A stretch of 64,000 bases of DNA from Salvia splendens (lineage: Eukaryota; Streptophyta; Magnoliopsida; Lamiales; Lamiaceae), in the NCBI RefSeq assembly GCF_004379255.2, contig NC_056049.1, positions 8,184,001-8,248,000 on the forward strand. Reading direction: 5' to 3'. Positions 22,527 through 35,204 of this stretch are shown here, in pieces (position 1 is the first letter of the stretch; each line of letters begins with the position of its first letter). The notes under the pieces were generated by a model. It worked only from the letters and a program-made list of their open reading frames with translations, made no database searches and had not been told where the DNA came from. Position numbers and translations under genes: made by a program.

Positions 22527-23452
22527 CGTAGAGAAGCCAATCATTCATCTGATCAATTGGAGGTTGATATAAGGAAAATTTGTTAGCTAAATTTGTTAGA
22601 GTTGGTATTGTGAAAAATCATTTTTCTAGTCGAATAGTTGTTCGTATATAGTAAATTCCAAAGTCACTTTTAATTAAAGAAAAATAACTAATTTTATCAT
22701 AGTTTGTTTGCTTATTCATTTAAAATATACTCCTACTATATAAGTATTTATGTGTCTAAAGCAAACTAGTGTAAGTCATTTGCATGGGAGACTGAGTCGT
22801 GGAGATGTTCATCACAATAGATGACTCATTCGAAATCTTTTATAAGTAAGACTTAAGTTGACAATTTAGAGAGAATTTGCCTACCAAAGTAAATTTGTGC
22901 AGTGGTGATTAATGTATCGATTCAAGGATTGTTATTACAATGAATTGCATCCCGCGAGAGTCCTACTTAATAATATTTCCAAGAGGTATTAGGAAAATAT
23001 TTTATTATTCAAGTAAACTCAATTGGTTGGATTTCATTTAAGAATAATAAATAATGTTTTCAAAATAGAATTACTCATAGTTTTAGGATTGGACGAACAA
23101 TCAGTATTATTCTATTATAATAGTTTATTATAATATTTTTGTATAAGTTTGAATTAAATTGAAACTCAATTTAATTAGTAAAGGTGTAATAGGCTTAACC
23201 CAGCCCAACCTCTCTGAAACTCTATAAATAGGAGATTAGACATGAGAGAAAAATAATAGACTCCACAACTGATATTTTGGCAAATCCTCTACTAGGATTT
23301 TTTATTTTTTGTTTTCCCTTTTCTAGTGGGAATTATATTTCCTTTATAGTCAAAGCCTATATTATTTGATAAGCTTTGTCTATACAAATGTCGAATAAAA
23401 AGTTCAAGGAAATAAATCACAAGGTGTGAGTTCAAAGACATCACGTATAGAC
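22527..23452. other. AT-rich intergenic DNA, nothing recognised
   Basis: No coding sequence or clear repeat was found. A plain TATA-like CTCTATAAATAGGAG occurs near 23220 and could be a promoter, but no gene follows it. Confidence 0.5.
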
Positions 23453-23460
23453 GTCACGAG

Positions 23461-24082
23461 TAGGGGTGTCGAAACGGATACCCACGGGTAGCCAAAACCG
23501 AAAAGTTCAATATTATATACCAAATCCCGACCCATAGGTTATACGGGTATCCCGATACTCGCATCGGGTATCCCATACCCGCAGTTGCGGATACCCAAAC
23601 CTGTTGGCTATAATTTTACATGTTTGTAATTTCAGAATGAAATTTGGGATTGTTGCTACACTATGATTTCATATTTGTGTTTTACTTTGTTGTGTTTTCA
23701 AAATTTCCAACTATTAACTATGTGTGGTGATTTCTAATCTCTTCTTACTTATGATTAGAATGGAAAAAACAAAAGAAATACTCACCAAATTTGGAAGACA
23801 AGCAAGAGAGGGGATACAATAAGGAATAAAGTTTATCGGGCAATATATAATTGAAACTAACTAACAAATAAAATTTTTGAAAACCCTATCTACAAAAATA
23901 CCGGGTATATCGGGATTGTCGGGTATACCCGTGCGGATATTGGGTATACCATACCCGCAAAACTTTATAACACAATACCCGATCGTTTCCCGCTGTCACC
24001 GGGTAGCGGGTACTAGATACCCGATGGATATCGGTTTGGGATGTGAATTACCCGTTACCCACTACCCGTTTCGACACCCCTA
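23461..24082. mobile_element. Non-autonomous hAT-like element, 622 bp
   Basis: It opens TAGGGGTGTCGAAACGG and closes CCGTTTCGACACCCCTA, perfect inverted repeats of 17 bp. The flanks are GTCACGAG (23453-23460) and ATCACGAG (24083-24090), an 8-bp target duplication with one mismatch, as expected for hAT. Subterminal regions are packed with GGGTAT/ATACCC motifs in both orientations. A related fragment with GGGTATCGGGTATAC lies near 30725. Confidence 0.88.
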
Positions 24083-24310
24083 ATCACGAGTCATTTTCGA
24101 TTCTTTAGATAATCATCAATAGTGCGTTGAAGTATTGTAGAAGTCATGATTTATCACTAAATACTTATTATAATAATTTCGGCACAATTAGTCATTCATG
24201 CCACCGACCCTAGGCTCATCCCGAACCCAGCCTCCACCTCCTAAACCCTAAGGCCGCGCCCAGGTGCGGTCCGGCCTGGTGTTGCGGGTGCTTTGGCCAG
24301 ATCTGGACCC

Positions 24311-24622
24311 CAACTCAATCTTAAAAGAAATTACAAAATATTTCTATAAATACCTTGCCATACTTAGAATTGTGGTCTAGTGCAGAAAATGAGAGGAATG
24401 ATGACATGAAGGAAATTTGAGGTTTAAATGTGGGACAGGTTATAGAGTGTCCATTATAGGGAGCCACGACACCAACTCAATCTTTAAAAAAATTTCAAAA
24501 TATTCCTATAAATACCTTGTCATACTGGGACTTGTGGTCTAGTGCAGAAAATGAGAGGAACGATGACATGAAGGAAATTTGAGGTTTAAATGTGGGACAG
24601 GTTATAGAGTGTCCACAATAGG
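24311..24622. repeat. 162-bp tandem duplication containing a TATA-like box
   Basis: 24311-24459 and 24473-24621 are near-identical (CTATAAATACCTTG; GTGGTCTAGTGCAGAAAATG; GGTTATAGAGTGTCCA). The shared end GAGTGTCCA(C/T)(A/T)ATAGGG resembles the 11342-11618 MITE terminus, and the right copy continues into GC-rich DNA (24622-24760). This looks like a broken GC-rich Harbinger-type element with its flank duplicated. Confidence 0.65.
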
Positions 24623-24841
24623 GGAGGCCCGGCGGCCGCCGCGGCTCCCTATTGCCGAGTACGAGGGGCGGCGCGACAGAGGTGAGAGGAAAGGCGCGAG
24701 CCGCATATGCGGCGAGGTCGCGGCGATGGGTCCTGGGCTGCGGCGACGCCGCCTCCAGATTTTTTATTTTTTTAAAAATCTTTATCTATATAAATAATCT
24801 ATTCCCAAATCATTATTTTCATTCCATTCCATTCCATTCTA

Positions 24842-25067
24842 CTCACTCCGTCCCACTAGAATATGCACTCTTTCCTTTTTAGTTCGTCCCACAAGAATAT
24901 GCACTTTTCAATTTTGGAAACTCTTTTCACTCTAATGAGGTGGGACTCATTCTCTACTAACAATACTTTAATTACTTTTTTTTTCCTCTACCCCTCTCTT
25001 TCTTTTCCAATTTTGTATTAAAACTCGTGTCGAACTCAAAGTGTATATTCGTTAGGGACGGAGGGAG
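24842..25067. mobile_element. Stowaway MITE, 226 bp
   Basis: CTCACTCCGTCCCACTAGAA at the left and GGGACGGAGGGAG at the right, flanked by TA on both sides (24840-24841, 25068-25069). Near the left end the motif CCCAC(T/A)AGAATATGCACT occurs twice in tandem. Confidence 0.85.
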
Positions 25068-25462
25068 TATTTATTTTTGTCCAATTAATTTTGTTCTAAT
25101 CCAATTAATATATACTAACAATTGATAAAATAATGTGATTTATGGATGTGGTGTAGCGACTATTGACTTAGACAAATTTTTATAGCTGTGGAAAAAATTT
25201 TATGATTTTGATGTGGCGGTGCCACTCTATCGTGGAGATTCTTATCGATGGCCTAACTCGTAAAAAAAACATTAAAAATGAGTAGATATGTGAACAAATG
25301 GAAGAAATCTAAGTACATTTGCACGTGGAAGAAACAGTGGACCGTTCAACGCTGACCAATTTGTACATCCCCACGATCACGACAATCCTTTGATTTGATG
25401 GTGTACTATTTCCCTTAATTTTATTCCTTGCAATGTTTCTAGTTCTAATCTTTCCATTATTG

Positions 25463-25896
25463 GAGCATCTCCAAGCACGGATGTCATACTCGGACATCCA
25501 CTAGAACTTCCCAAAAATATCTTCTGCCACGCCATTAGGACTTCTCATCCCACTGCCACGTCACTAGGACTTCCCCTGCACAATCCGCCCTTCCCACTAG
25601 GACTTCCCGCAATAAAAAAATCACAATTATTTAATTACGTAACGGAATTGTATTTAAAGTTCAACGAGCCGTATATATAGAGTTTTTTTTTTAAAAAAAT
25701 AAATAAATACCGGACGTCCGACCCGGACGTCCGACCCATGCCACAATGGTGGACGTCCACCCGCCCGTCGCCCGGACGTCCGAGGACATGCAACGTCCAT
25801 ACGGGATATCCGTATCCGAGTGCCTTCGTTACAATGGCGGACGTCCCGGTCGCCCGTCGCGGATGTCCGACCGGACGTCCGCCATTGGAGAAGCTC
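25463..25896. mobile_element. GC-ended Harbinger-type MITE with GGACGTCC palindromes, 434 bp
   Basis: The left end GAGCATCTCCAAGC and the right end, read inward as GAGCTTCTCCAATGG, are imperfect TIRs with TTG/TTA flanks (TNA type). Both subterminal zones contain repeated CGGACGTCCG palindromes and the tandem CCACTAGGACTTCCC (three copies near 25495-25610). No coding capacity. Confidence 0.7.
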
Positions 25897-27489
25897 TTAA
25901 TAAAAAAAATATTGTATCACTACAATAACTGAATTTAGTCGATCTTGTAACATACAGTACTAATACATGGTATCCCATTATCCCTTCAAAAATACTCACT
26001 ATGTTAAAGCTTCTTCTATGGTTGAAATTGCACTGAATGAATAATCGAAATTATGAGAAATTGACTTTTATTTATTATGTTACTTTGTACTACCACTTTT
26101 TAAATCAGAATGTAGTGAAATACCTCAATGAATATTAGAAAAGGTCAAATGTGAGAAGCTGAACCATTAAAAATCACAAACATTATAGGATTTCATGAAT
26201 TAGAAATGGGCTCATTATCTTATGGCCCATATAGATGTTAGAATTTTACAGCTGAACTTCTGTCCATCCTGATTGGCCCATTAAATCAATGCAACTTGGG
26301 CCATGGATCTATATATAGCCACTTTGTAGTTGTGGTTGGGCCGAATCTATTTCAAAATACAAAATGACCACACGGGTCTTGTCTAGTTCGGGACATGATC
26401 GGTCCATCAGTGAAATGGAACGTGCTTGAATGGGCTCATTGATCGTAATGGGCTCTTCTGGTTAACCCCACCCTACTCCGTCAAACTAATTGATGATTAT
26501 CATTACTTTTAATTGCAAATTTGGGCTAATTATCAATTATGAAATTTGGTTGTACTTGGGCTTTACATTTGCAATCCAACAGCATGGCCCAATGTGAAAA
26601 GGGAAGAAATTAACAAAGAAAATTGGATTAATATTTATATGTATATTATTATTTGTAATTTTTTGAGTACTTGAAATTTTAAGTGAATCAATGTCAAGAC
26701 AAAGAAACCTGCAAGTGTCTGTCCCACTCCCATGGGTAAATTTTTTTCTGTCAATTAACTCCTATAATAATTCTCCAATATTATTGAAAATGCAGGAATC
26801 CAAGAAAATGACTAAATGAGCTGAGCCATTGAATTTGACCAGAAAAATTTATCACACAATTACCACAATGTACACTTTAACAAAGGAAAAGGAAAAGGAA
26901 ATATTGGTATGTGGAAAATCGAGAAAACTTTAGCAAGACGATGATGATTTAAAAAATAAAAACGAATTAGTAGAACTCAGAAACACACAAAGGAATGTCG
27001 GCTTTTGCATAAGAAGCAAAAAAGTATTTTCTTCCCACTTGACTTTATTTGCAAAGCCTTTAACACTTTAAGGTGAAGAGAGGAAGATGTTTTGGTCAAA
27101 AATGGAGAAAACACAATTTGGAAGAGACAATGATCCTACTACCTTTTGTCTCCTTAGTGTGGACTTCTCAAACTATTCATGCTTGAGTACTAATATGTTT
27201 ATTCATCACTTTATTCATTCTCTACTTTCTTTTGACTACTATGCTTATATTTATCTATACAAATTGAACTTGAATATCACAGTAACATTTCATTGGATGT
27301 AACATCGACAAATATATACAATTTCCATGAGGCTTTAGTTCTTTCTTTACACCATTATCGAATATTACATCCTTCAAAATCCACTTTTGTAGTAGGACTG
27401 GGTTTTTTTCTGATTGGACATGCCATTTCTCAAATTGATGCAAATTTAAAACCTAGATATAATGTTTAGTCATTAAATAGAGTTCGTTA

Positions 27490-27650
27490 AATTTAGCCTA
27501 CAGTTGACGACCCACACTGATACCATGATAGAAATCCATATGATTCCATCCAAAAATCTGTTTATAATACAAGGAGTGAACTAATAGTAATTTCAATTCT
27601 CTCGTGAAATATTGTTACAATGTGGATACTTATATAGTAATTCCAACACA
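27490..27650 (-). mobile_element. Truncated TRIM/LTR fragment related to 21946-22521
   Basis: GACCCACACTGATACCATGA, then TAGAAATCCAT and GATTCCATCC, align with the primer-binding-site junction and LTR start of the TRIM at 22285-22330. The rest of the LTR has diverged and no second LTR is present. Confidence 0.55.
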
Positions 27651-29271
27651 TTCATTAGATTTACTCAAATTGTACCAACAAGTTGATAATGTGGATCTAT
27701 CGTGAATATCAACATAACCAGTATTATTTGAGCAACCACGTAAATAATTAAGAAAATTACTACACTTGGCCCTAATTAAAATTATCAGTAATAATATATG
27801 TATTATAAGAAAACCTACTACTATTATTTAGTTGAATTATCATAAAAAGTCATTTTAACAACTGTTATCGACTAACACATTCAGAACCCACACAAAAAAA
27901 ATTAATCAACCACTCCACCAAATTCCGTTCCAAATTTCTGCAGTAACATGAACTCACATTTTGTTCATTTTGTTTCATGAAATAATATTAACGATAATTT
28001 ATGAGTGCGTATAGTTTTCCAAATCTGTTTTGTTTTTTAATTTAACCAATTGATTACCGACGAAGCAATATTTTAATATTCCATCTATTCTTAAAAATTA
28101 GACAAATTTGGAGTATACGTTATACAATTAATAAAATAAGAGAGACATGAGAACAAGTAATTAAGAAAAAGAGAAAGGAAAAAGGTAGTGCTAATGGATT
28201 GTGTGATTACATTTTAAATGATATTTAGAATTATTATTTTTAGAATATTTTAATATTCAAACCTAGTCTAATTTTGGCGACGATTCAAAATGATAAAATA
28301 AGTCTATTATTTTAGGACAGAAGTACCAGTAATTAAATTTCAAAATCACTTATCACAATGTATACTTGTAAATTGTAATGACTATAATATTTAATTTATT
28401 AGCGTAACATCTTAATTATCGTATAAACTGTGTTTAAAGAAAACACTATAAATTGCTTCTGTAAATAGAGATTTATTTTAATTAGAGGTTGATTTGGTTG
28501 ACTTTTTCGTTCACATTGCCAACTTAGCGGTAGGCACATTAACCGGTGCTGACGATCGGAATTGCTTTTATTTTTTATTTAACAATTGTATAAAAATTTT
28601 AAAGGTGTGGTTATGGACTTATGGTATATTGAGACCTTCACATTAACCATTTCATACTAAGGCAGCTCATTTATACAGCACTTCCTCTATTGTCTCACAG
28701 CTCATATGTATGTCTCGAGAAAGTAGAGTAATTTTCTTTTTGTATTTATTTTGAAAAAATCATAATAAATAATTAAAGTGAATAAATAGTAAATTAAAAG
28801 CGAAAATAATGTAGAGAAACTCTTATTTATTTTATTTCTGTTTTTATTTTACTATTTGATCACTTTATCTATTTATTATAATTTTTTAAAAATAAATATA
28901 AAAAAGAATTGACTTAACTTTTTTAGAAACAGAGGTACAAAAATTTAAGTGGAATATGGAAGTATGTACGTATCTAAACTGACTAAACATGCATGGAAAT
29001 GCTTCTTTATTAGTAATATTTTGAGGCAGCATTCGCATTAATTAAACCATAATCAAAATTAATAAAGTAGTACTAGTATTAATTTGATTCTGTATTAATT
29101 TTAAATTAATTTTGATACTATACCTAAATTTGAAGACTAAAATAGGAATAGCCTCTGCTGAGCTATCTATTCCATGAGAAAAAAGGTCTACGACAAAATG
29201 GTGGTCATAAAAGACTATAGAGAAACCCCTTTTTAGACTTAATTGATCATCAAACATTAGTTTCCACATAT

Positions 29272-29313
29272 ACAAACAAAACAAAACAAAACAAAACAAA
29301 ATAAAACAAAACA
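29272..29313. repeat. (AAAAC)n microsatellite
   Basis: About eight AAAAC units with one imperfect unit (AAAAT). Confidence 0.85.
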
Positions 29314-29934
29314 TCAGTTTGCCACAGTTGATGATTTCTCATTTTAGCGTAAGTTGTCACAAAAATAAAAAGAAAAATAGCTAATTACTACACAACATAT
29401 ACCAATAATTACAATTACAGCAATACTTAGTAGTGGAGTAAGTAATTTTTAAGAATTGCAAATATCCTTGTTAAAACCTTAAACCAAGCAACAAAAATAA
29501 GTTTAGTACATTAACCAAATGAAAATTGGGACCCCAAAAGAAAGAAAGGATTGTTGAGCTGTCAAATCGATTCTGCGCCGGAAAATGATTGCGCTTTTGA
29601 ATTTTGATATACAAAAATTGTTTGTCACTGCAAAAACATGAAATATAGGCAACTTCCGCTTCTTCTCCTCTCCAACCTATTCTATTCTGGTTATTCTCTG
29701 CCCTCCTTTCAATTTCTCACAACCTCATCTCTCTCTCATACTCCATTTTCTTTAATTAGATGATTATGGAATAAACGAGTAAAGCTGATTAAGGGATATC
29801 TCTGGCTAAAGATTTGGATTAGTGGCATTCGAGTTTTTATAATCAACCTTCTATTTTGGTGCATTAAATTTACCATGGCATATATATTCATAAAACAAGA
29901 AATTTATAATTGACAAATAGAGTATTAGGACTGC

Positions 29935-30075
29935 GTTATATTGCAAACTCAATATTAAATTGCTAATTATAATTAAATGAGAGTGTGTTATATTGCTAAC
30001 TCAATATTAAATTGCTAATTATAATTAAATGATAGATATTGGCTAATTATAATTAAATGATAGATATTGGATTAA
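29935..30075. repeat. Nested short tandem repeat
   Basis: TATTAAATTGCTAATTATAA is present twice about 58 bp apart, followed by two copies of GCTAATTATAATTAAATGAT with TAGATATTG. Non-coding. Confidence 0.65.
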
Positions 30076-31789
30076 TAAATTAAGATAGAATCATTCTGCC
30101 ACGAATATTAATATAATGTAAGAAAATATCAATAATAGGTATTAATTATAATTAATAAAAAGTTAGTTATAACTAACTTGGAAAAAATATCTCAAAGCTT
30201 TACATGATTGTAATTATCTTAATTTTAATTATATTTTTATCCAACATATATCAAATTAAAGATAATTTTATAAAGATTTTAACGAGATCTCACTTGCATA
30301 TGTCATGATGTCAAAATTAGAAAAAAAATCTTGAATTTTAGAATTTTTCAAAAAACAGCTTAATGTCATATAGAATTTTGCAAGTGTTGGCCTACTTGTA
30401 CTACAGAAGCAATTTTTAAATATATATTCATTTTTCAATTAAAAAATCAGTCTCATATAGTATTTCATCCGTTCCATGTTTACAGAGGCATTATTTTTAG
30501 GCACTGAGATTAAAAATAATGTATTAAGTGGAGGGTAAATAAAGTAAGAAAGATGAAGAGAGAATAAAGTATGCGAGAGTGTTATTTTTTTCCAATAATA
30601 GAAAAGACTCTATTAACTTGGAACTTCCGAAAAAAATGATTCAATTAACAAGGAATAGAGATAGTAATACTCGAAGGTAGTGGGAAACATGGCGGGTTCG
30701 GGTAGTTTAATTATGGGTGTTCAGGGTATCGGGTATACCTGATACCCGCAGAATACCCGTTTCACCATCCCTGTTGTATACAATGTGTGTAATGCATGTA
30801 ATGTGTTCAATATGTGCAATATGTGTTATGGGTAAACGCAATGAATGTATCTAACGTATAATAAAAATTTGGAATTGCAATTATCCACTTTAAATATGAA
30901 TTCAAATTGTAGAATTGAGATAATTGAAATTGTAATTTAATTCCATTTCAAGTAATTTTGTGATTCCAAACATTGATTTTGGAATTAAAGGTTCCAATTC
31001 GTATTCTATAACTCAAATTTCATGTACTAAACCAGACTTAGAAAATTTAATGAGAATTGAAAGAATTGGGTTGAGAAATGTGAGAATATGAGTATTTACA
31101 AGGGGATAATTTATCCATATTATTGTAATCAAAGAATTTATGCTACTAATTTCAAAAAATTGTTAAAAATGGTAAAGAAAAAGAGAATACAAAATTATCG
31201 AATGACAAAAATATTTAAAATTAAAACAAAATAAAGTTTTTTAATGGGCATGTCGTTGATCTACATGCGTTACACATGTGTGAGATGTACGCGTTTGATC
31301 ATTGGTTTGCAAGCACGAAGGTAGTGCAGGTGCACGTGCAAGACAAGGCCGATCATTGCAGTCTCTCTAGTGGTATGAGGCCGAAATGCCTCCCGCAATA
31401 CCCCAACCCTGATGTGGCTGCACATTTTAAGAGTAATCTACATAATATTTATGCATGAACAATATACACGAAACAAATTTTAGTATACAATATTGTTAAG
31501 TAAGAGTGAATTAGAGAGAACAAGTAGTTGTCTTGTTAGTTGAATATGATCAAAATAACCAAAAAACATGAATATTTTTGTGGCCACAATTTTTTGTTCT
31601 TTGTTTAATTTATAATCGCACATTTACTAAACAGATATACTGAGATCATGAATTAACTATGATAACATTGATTTACATATAGCGAATTATTTTATTTTAT
31701 TTTGTTTTTTTCTAGTTGAGTTTATGATGAAATTAATGAGAATAACCTTAAAAAGCCACAAAGTTAACCTCGTAGTCCTAAAAAATTAC

Positions 31790-31795
31790 TATAAA
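31790..31795 (+). promoter_or_regulatory. TATA box of the bHLH gene
   Basis: CTATAAATGG lies about 325 bp upstream of the bHLH ATG. A leader follows, with a likely 5'-UTR intron (donor after 31981, TCTCT|GTAAGT; acceptor GTTAG at 32090). Confidence 0.55.
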
Positions 31796-32119
31796 TGGAG
31801 ATGCAAGTGAAGATCTCATATACTCATCTGGCCAACAATTTTTGACACTGAAGGCCTATCTATAGAAACAATTTTCCACAATATTTTCTTGAAAATCCAA
31901 CCGAGATCAACCTCGTTGATTCCTTTCCCCAAGAATCGAATTTGCTGATCACATCAGATTCCTCTCACAACATATTTCTCTGTAAGTTCAGTCATTCTTT
32001 CTCACCGAACTCATACAAAAGATAAATTAGACTGCAGATAATTAATCTTCTTGTCTTTTATTTTTAACATTTTCTTTATTGGATTGTTAGAAAGTGAGGT
32101 TTAAGAAGAAGAAGAAGAA

Positions 32120-33019
32120 ATGTTTTCTTTCCCGAGTTTCTATGAACTCGGGACCTGTTCAGATTCATACGATGTTGTCGGAATGTTGAGTTCCCCGACA
32201 AACTCCGACAATCCGAACCTCAGCCCAAGATCCATGGCCGAAGCCAAAGCCGTCGCCGCAAGCATCAGCCACAAGGAAGCCGAGCGCCGCCGCCGCAAGC
32301 GCATTAACGGCCACATCGCCACCCTCAAATCCATCCTCCCCAACACCATCAAGGTACAATTAAAAATTAAAAAATTATCCCTCCGTCCCACATAAATAAG
32401 TTGAATTTCCTACGGAAATCCATGGGTCCCACCATTAACATTATTTTAACTAATTTTTCTCATTTTCTCTATTACGACTCCCATTACTTATAATAACCAT
32501 GACTCCCATAGAAATAGACAGAATTTCCTTTTATGATAATATATGGAAATTCATAGTTCCCACCATTAACATTATTTTAACAAAATTTTCTTATTCTTTG
32601 TTACTTTACCAATTGCGTAGACAGACAAGGCCTCCCTGCTGGGAGAAGCGGTGCGGCGCGTGAAGGAGCTGAAGAAGACGGCGGCAGCGCAGGAGGATTA
32701 CCCGAACGAGGCGGACGAGCTGAAGGTGTCGCAATGCGAGAGCACGGGGCTGATAAAGGCGGCATTGTCGTGCGACGACAGGCCGGAGATAATAGTGGAC
32801 ATGATACAAGCGCTGAAGGCGGCCGAGGCGAAGGTGGTGAGGGCGGAGATGGCGACGGTGGGGGGGCGGACGAAGAGCGTGCTGTGGGTGCGAGTCGGGG
32901 CCCAAAACGACGCCGGATTAGGGGGGCTGAGGAGGGCGATGAAAATGGTCATGGACAAGTCGGCGAGTTCGGAGCAGTCTTTGCCGGGGAGCAAACGCCC
33001 ACGTTACTATCATTTGTGA
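32120..33019 (+). CDS. bHLH transcription factor, bHLH30/AIG1-like, 2 exons
   Basis: Exons 32120-32353 and 32621-33019 join in phase 0 across a GT-AG intron to a 210-residue protein. Residues 51-60 (HKEAERRRRK) form the basic region with His51, Glu55 and Arg59, the H-E-R triad that contacts E/G-box DNA. Helix-loop-helix follows: INGHIATLKSILPNTIK, then TDKASLLGEAVRRVKELKK across the splice junction. Residues about 130-200 (DDRPEIIVDMIQALKAAEAK; TKSVLWVRVG) fit the ACT-like C-terminal region of the bHLH30/32/51/106/107 group, which controls abiotic-stress and growth responses in the nucleus. The 267-bp intron begins with Stowaway-like sequence (TCCCTCCGTCCCACA). The second exon is strikingly GC-rich against AT-rich flanks. 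It appears intact; the exact orthologue is uncertain. Confidence 0.9.
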
Positions 33020-34342
33020 AGTTTGTTCCTTTTTCGAAGGGACCACGCCTTCGACATGTTGCTATCATGGATTTGAACCAACATCCTATTCCTATACAAA
33101 ACAACTCTGCTTTAATTCTCTTTTTTTTTTGTTTTTTTTAAAAAAAATAAATATTGCTAGTGATTTTGTTTTGAATTATGTTAATCGTGTGTAATTAATT
33201 ACGTTAGTATAAACATATGACATCTATTTATGGAAAGTGATTTGGTGATAGTGAGATTCCTTGATTCATTGCTGGGGATTTTTTGGATGCTATGTTTGTA
33301 TGTACATTGCATGTTTTGGTGAAATAAAATTGGCCATGAATCTTTATGTGTGTTTTGTATTTTTTGTTGAAATTAAGTGGGAATGCAATGATAAATTGAT
33401 CATACGCGATTCTGAAGTTTAATGTGATTGATGTTTCATCACCACAGAATATTCGGGTATTTAACGAATGCATTAAATTTGAAGTTATTTTAAACTGTAT
33501 TGGATTACTATTTAATTAATTCCACGTGTGATCATAATTGTGAATGAGGTGGCTGCGCCACTTTCAAAGCACCGACTACTGACTTGCATTTGCTTCTCCG
33601 GTTGAAAATTGGGCTCCGAAAATTTTCAGCCGACATTTGTGGGCTGGTGTTTACGGCTCTTGTTTTCACATTTATTATTTTATTTGTAGTCAAATAGAGA
33701 AGAACACAATTAATATTTTTAATTTATGATAATTGACGACAGTGAATTAGACAAAACTCACCAAACCTCTTAATTTTAGATATTTGAGAGATCATATTAT
33801 TTAAAGAAATGGATGAGATGATACTCGATCAATATATTAATTAGCGTCAAATATAACATTCAATGAACATATTCTTTTATAAATGAATATATACGCACAA
33901 TATTAATAATTTATTATACAAAACACCATATCAGTAATATATTTAACACATTATAAAATTAGTGCAATACATTAACGTAAATTATTAAAACTATATTTAT
34001 TTAAGATATTATTTGACTTTTTAAAATTTTACTTTCTATGTCATTTAAACATTTTTTCTGCCTTTTCAGATCAATCATTTACAATATTTTTGTTCAATTC
34101 CAGCTCATTCTAATATATTTTTTTTGTCAGATAATTTGTCCTGATGTCAAATAACCAGACATCAAAATGATTTTGATCTATTTCGCCAAAAATTAATACT
34201 CTCTGTCTTTAAAAATAATACTCCATAGATTTTTGAAGGAGTACAACTTTAATGTATAATTAATAAAATAATAGTGAAATGTGAAAAAATAGTGAAAATA
34301 ATATTACTCCAGTAGATAATAAGTTTCATATTATTAATAGTG
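33020..34342. other. 3' flank of the bHLH gene and AT-rich intergenic DNA
   Basis: The first ~150 bp are probably the bHLH 3' UTR (AATAAATATTG near 33147 could serve as polyadenylation signal). Nothing else coding is seen. Confidence 0.5.
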
Positions 34343-34683
34343 TTAGGCCACCAACAACGCGTCACGCGGGTGGCCCGTATTCCGTCATGAAGGGACGGGA
34401 CGACGGCGTGACGCGTTGCAGCGCCCCGTCTCGTCCCCAGCCCGTTCCGCGTTCCGTCACGCCGTGACAGTTGGCGAGACGTCTCGCCACGCGCCGAGGC
34501 GACGTGGCGCGCTCCGGCGCCATGCGTGACGCCCACTCGCCGGCGCGGGTGGGCATCGTCACGCTGGCGCAATAATTCATTTTTTTAAAAAAAATTGAAT
34601 TAAATAAAAAATAAAAAACGGTAATATTACCGTTATATTACCGTTTTTTCAATTATTTTATTTTTATTTTAATTTTTTTACTC

Positions 34684-34689
34684 TATAAA
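34684..34689 (+). promoter_or_regulatory. TATA box of the Harbinger Myb-like ORF
   Basis: CTCTATAAATACTCC about 105 bp upstream of the ATG, followed by a leader (ACACATCTATTCTTCCTAAA) that matches the leader of the transposase elements. Confidence 0.7.
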
Positions 34690-35204
34690 TACTCCTAATT
34701 CATCCTCATTTCACACACAAATACACATCTATTCTTCCTAAATCATCTCCATTTCCTCTCCAATTTTCATCTAACCTCTCATCACAAAATGTCCGGCGAC
34801 GGAAACTCTGGCGGTGGCGGCTCCGACGGGTTCGACATCAACGTGTTCGGCGATTGGGGGCATGTACAATGTCCTCGGTGGTGGTTCCGGTTCGTCGACG
34901 CCGGGCACCCAGGGTTCGTCGACGCCGGGGATACCAACCACCCCATTTTGATGTGGATGCGTACGCCCGTCCCTCCGCCCCGAGGTATTCCCAGGGATTA
35001 TCCCAGATTCGGGAGGATTATTCCGTTGATCCCACTCCGGAAGAAGGCCGAGGCGGTGGAGGAGGCCGAGGCGGTGGAAGCTCCAGGGTGGAGGTGGAGG
35101 CGGACGAGGAGGATTTAGGCCGGCATCCGTAAGGCCCCAAAGAAACGCTAGCGGTGTACAACGCCTTGATCAGCGTCTCGTACGATCCCATCGTCGGGAA
35201 TCAA

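Larger units (their letters stand above)
25899..31789. other. Long AT-rich intergenic region, no gene seen
   Basis: It holds scattered repeats listed separately, a partial MITE near 28080-28320 (ATTCTTAAAAATTAGAC) and another near 30465-30668 (CATCCGTTCCATG at the left, CAAGGAATAGAG at the right). The open frame at 31276-31458 is isolated and not recognised. About 26150-26600 is unusually rich in GGCCCA/TGGGCC words, which are common in plant promoters. Confidence 0.5.

Noticed and set aside
31276..31458. Plus-strand 60-residue frame with CTC/GCA-rich codons
   Set aside because: Isolated in AT-rich DNA, no promoter or motif I recognise; too weak to call.
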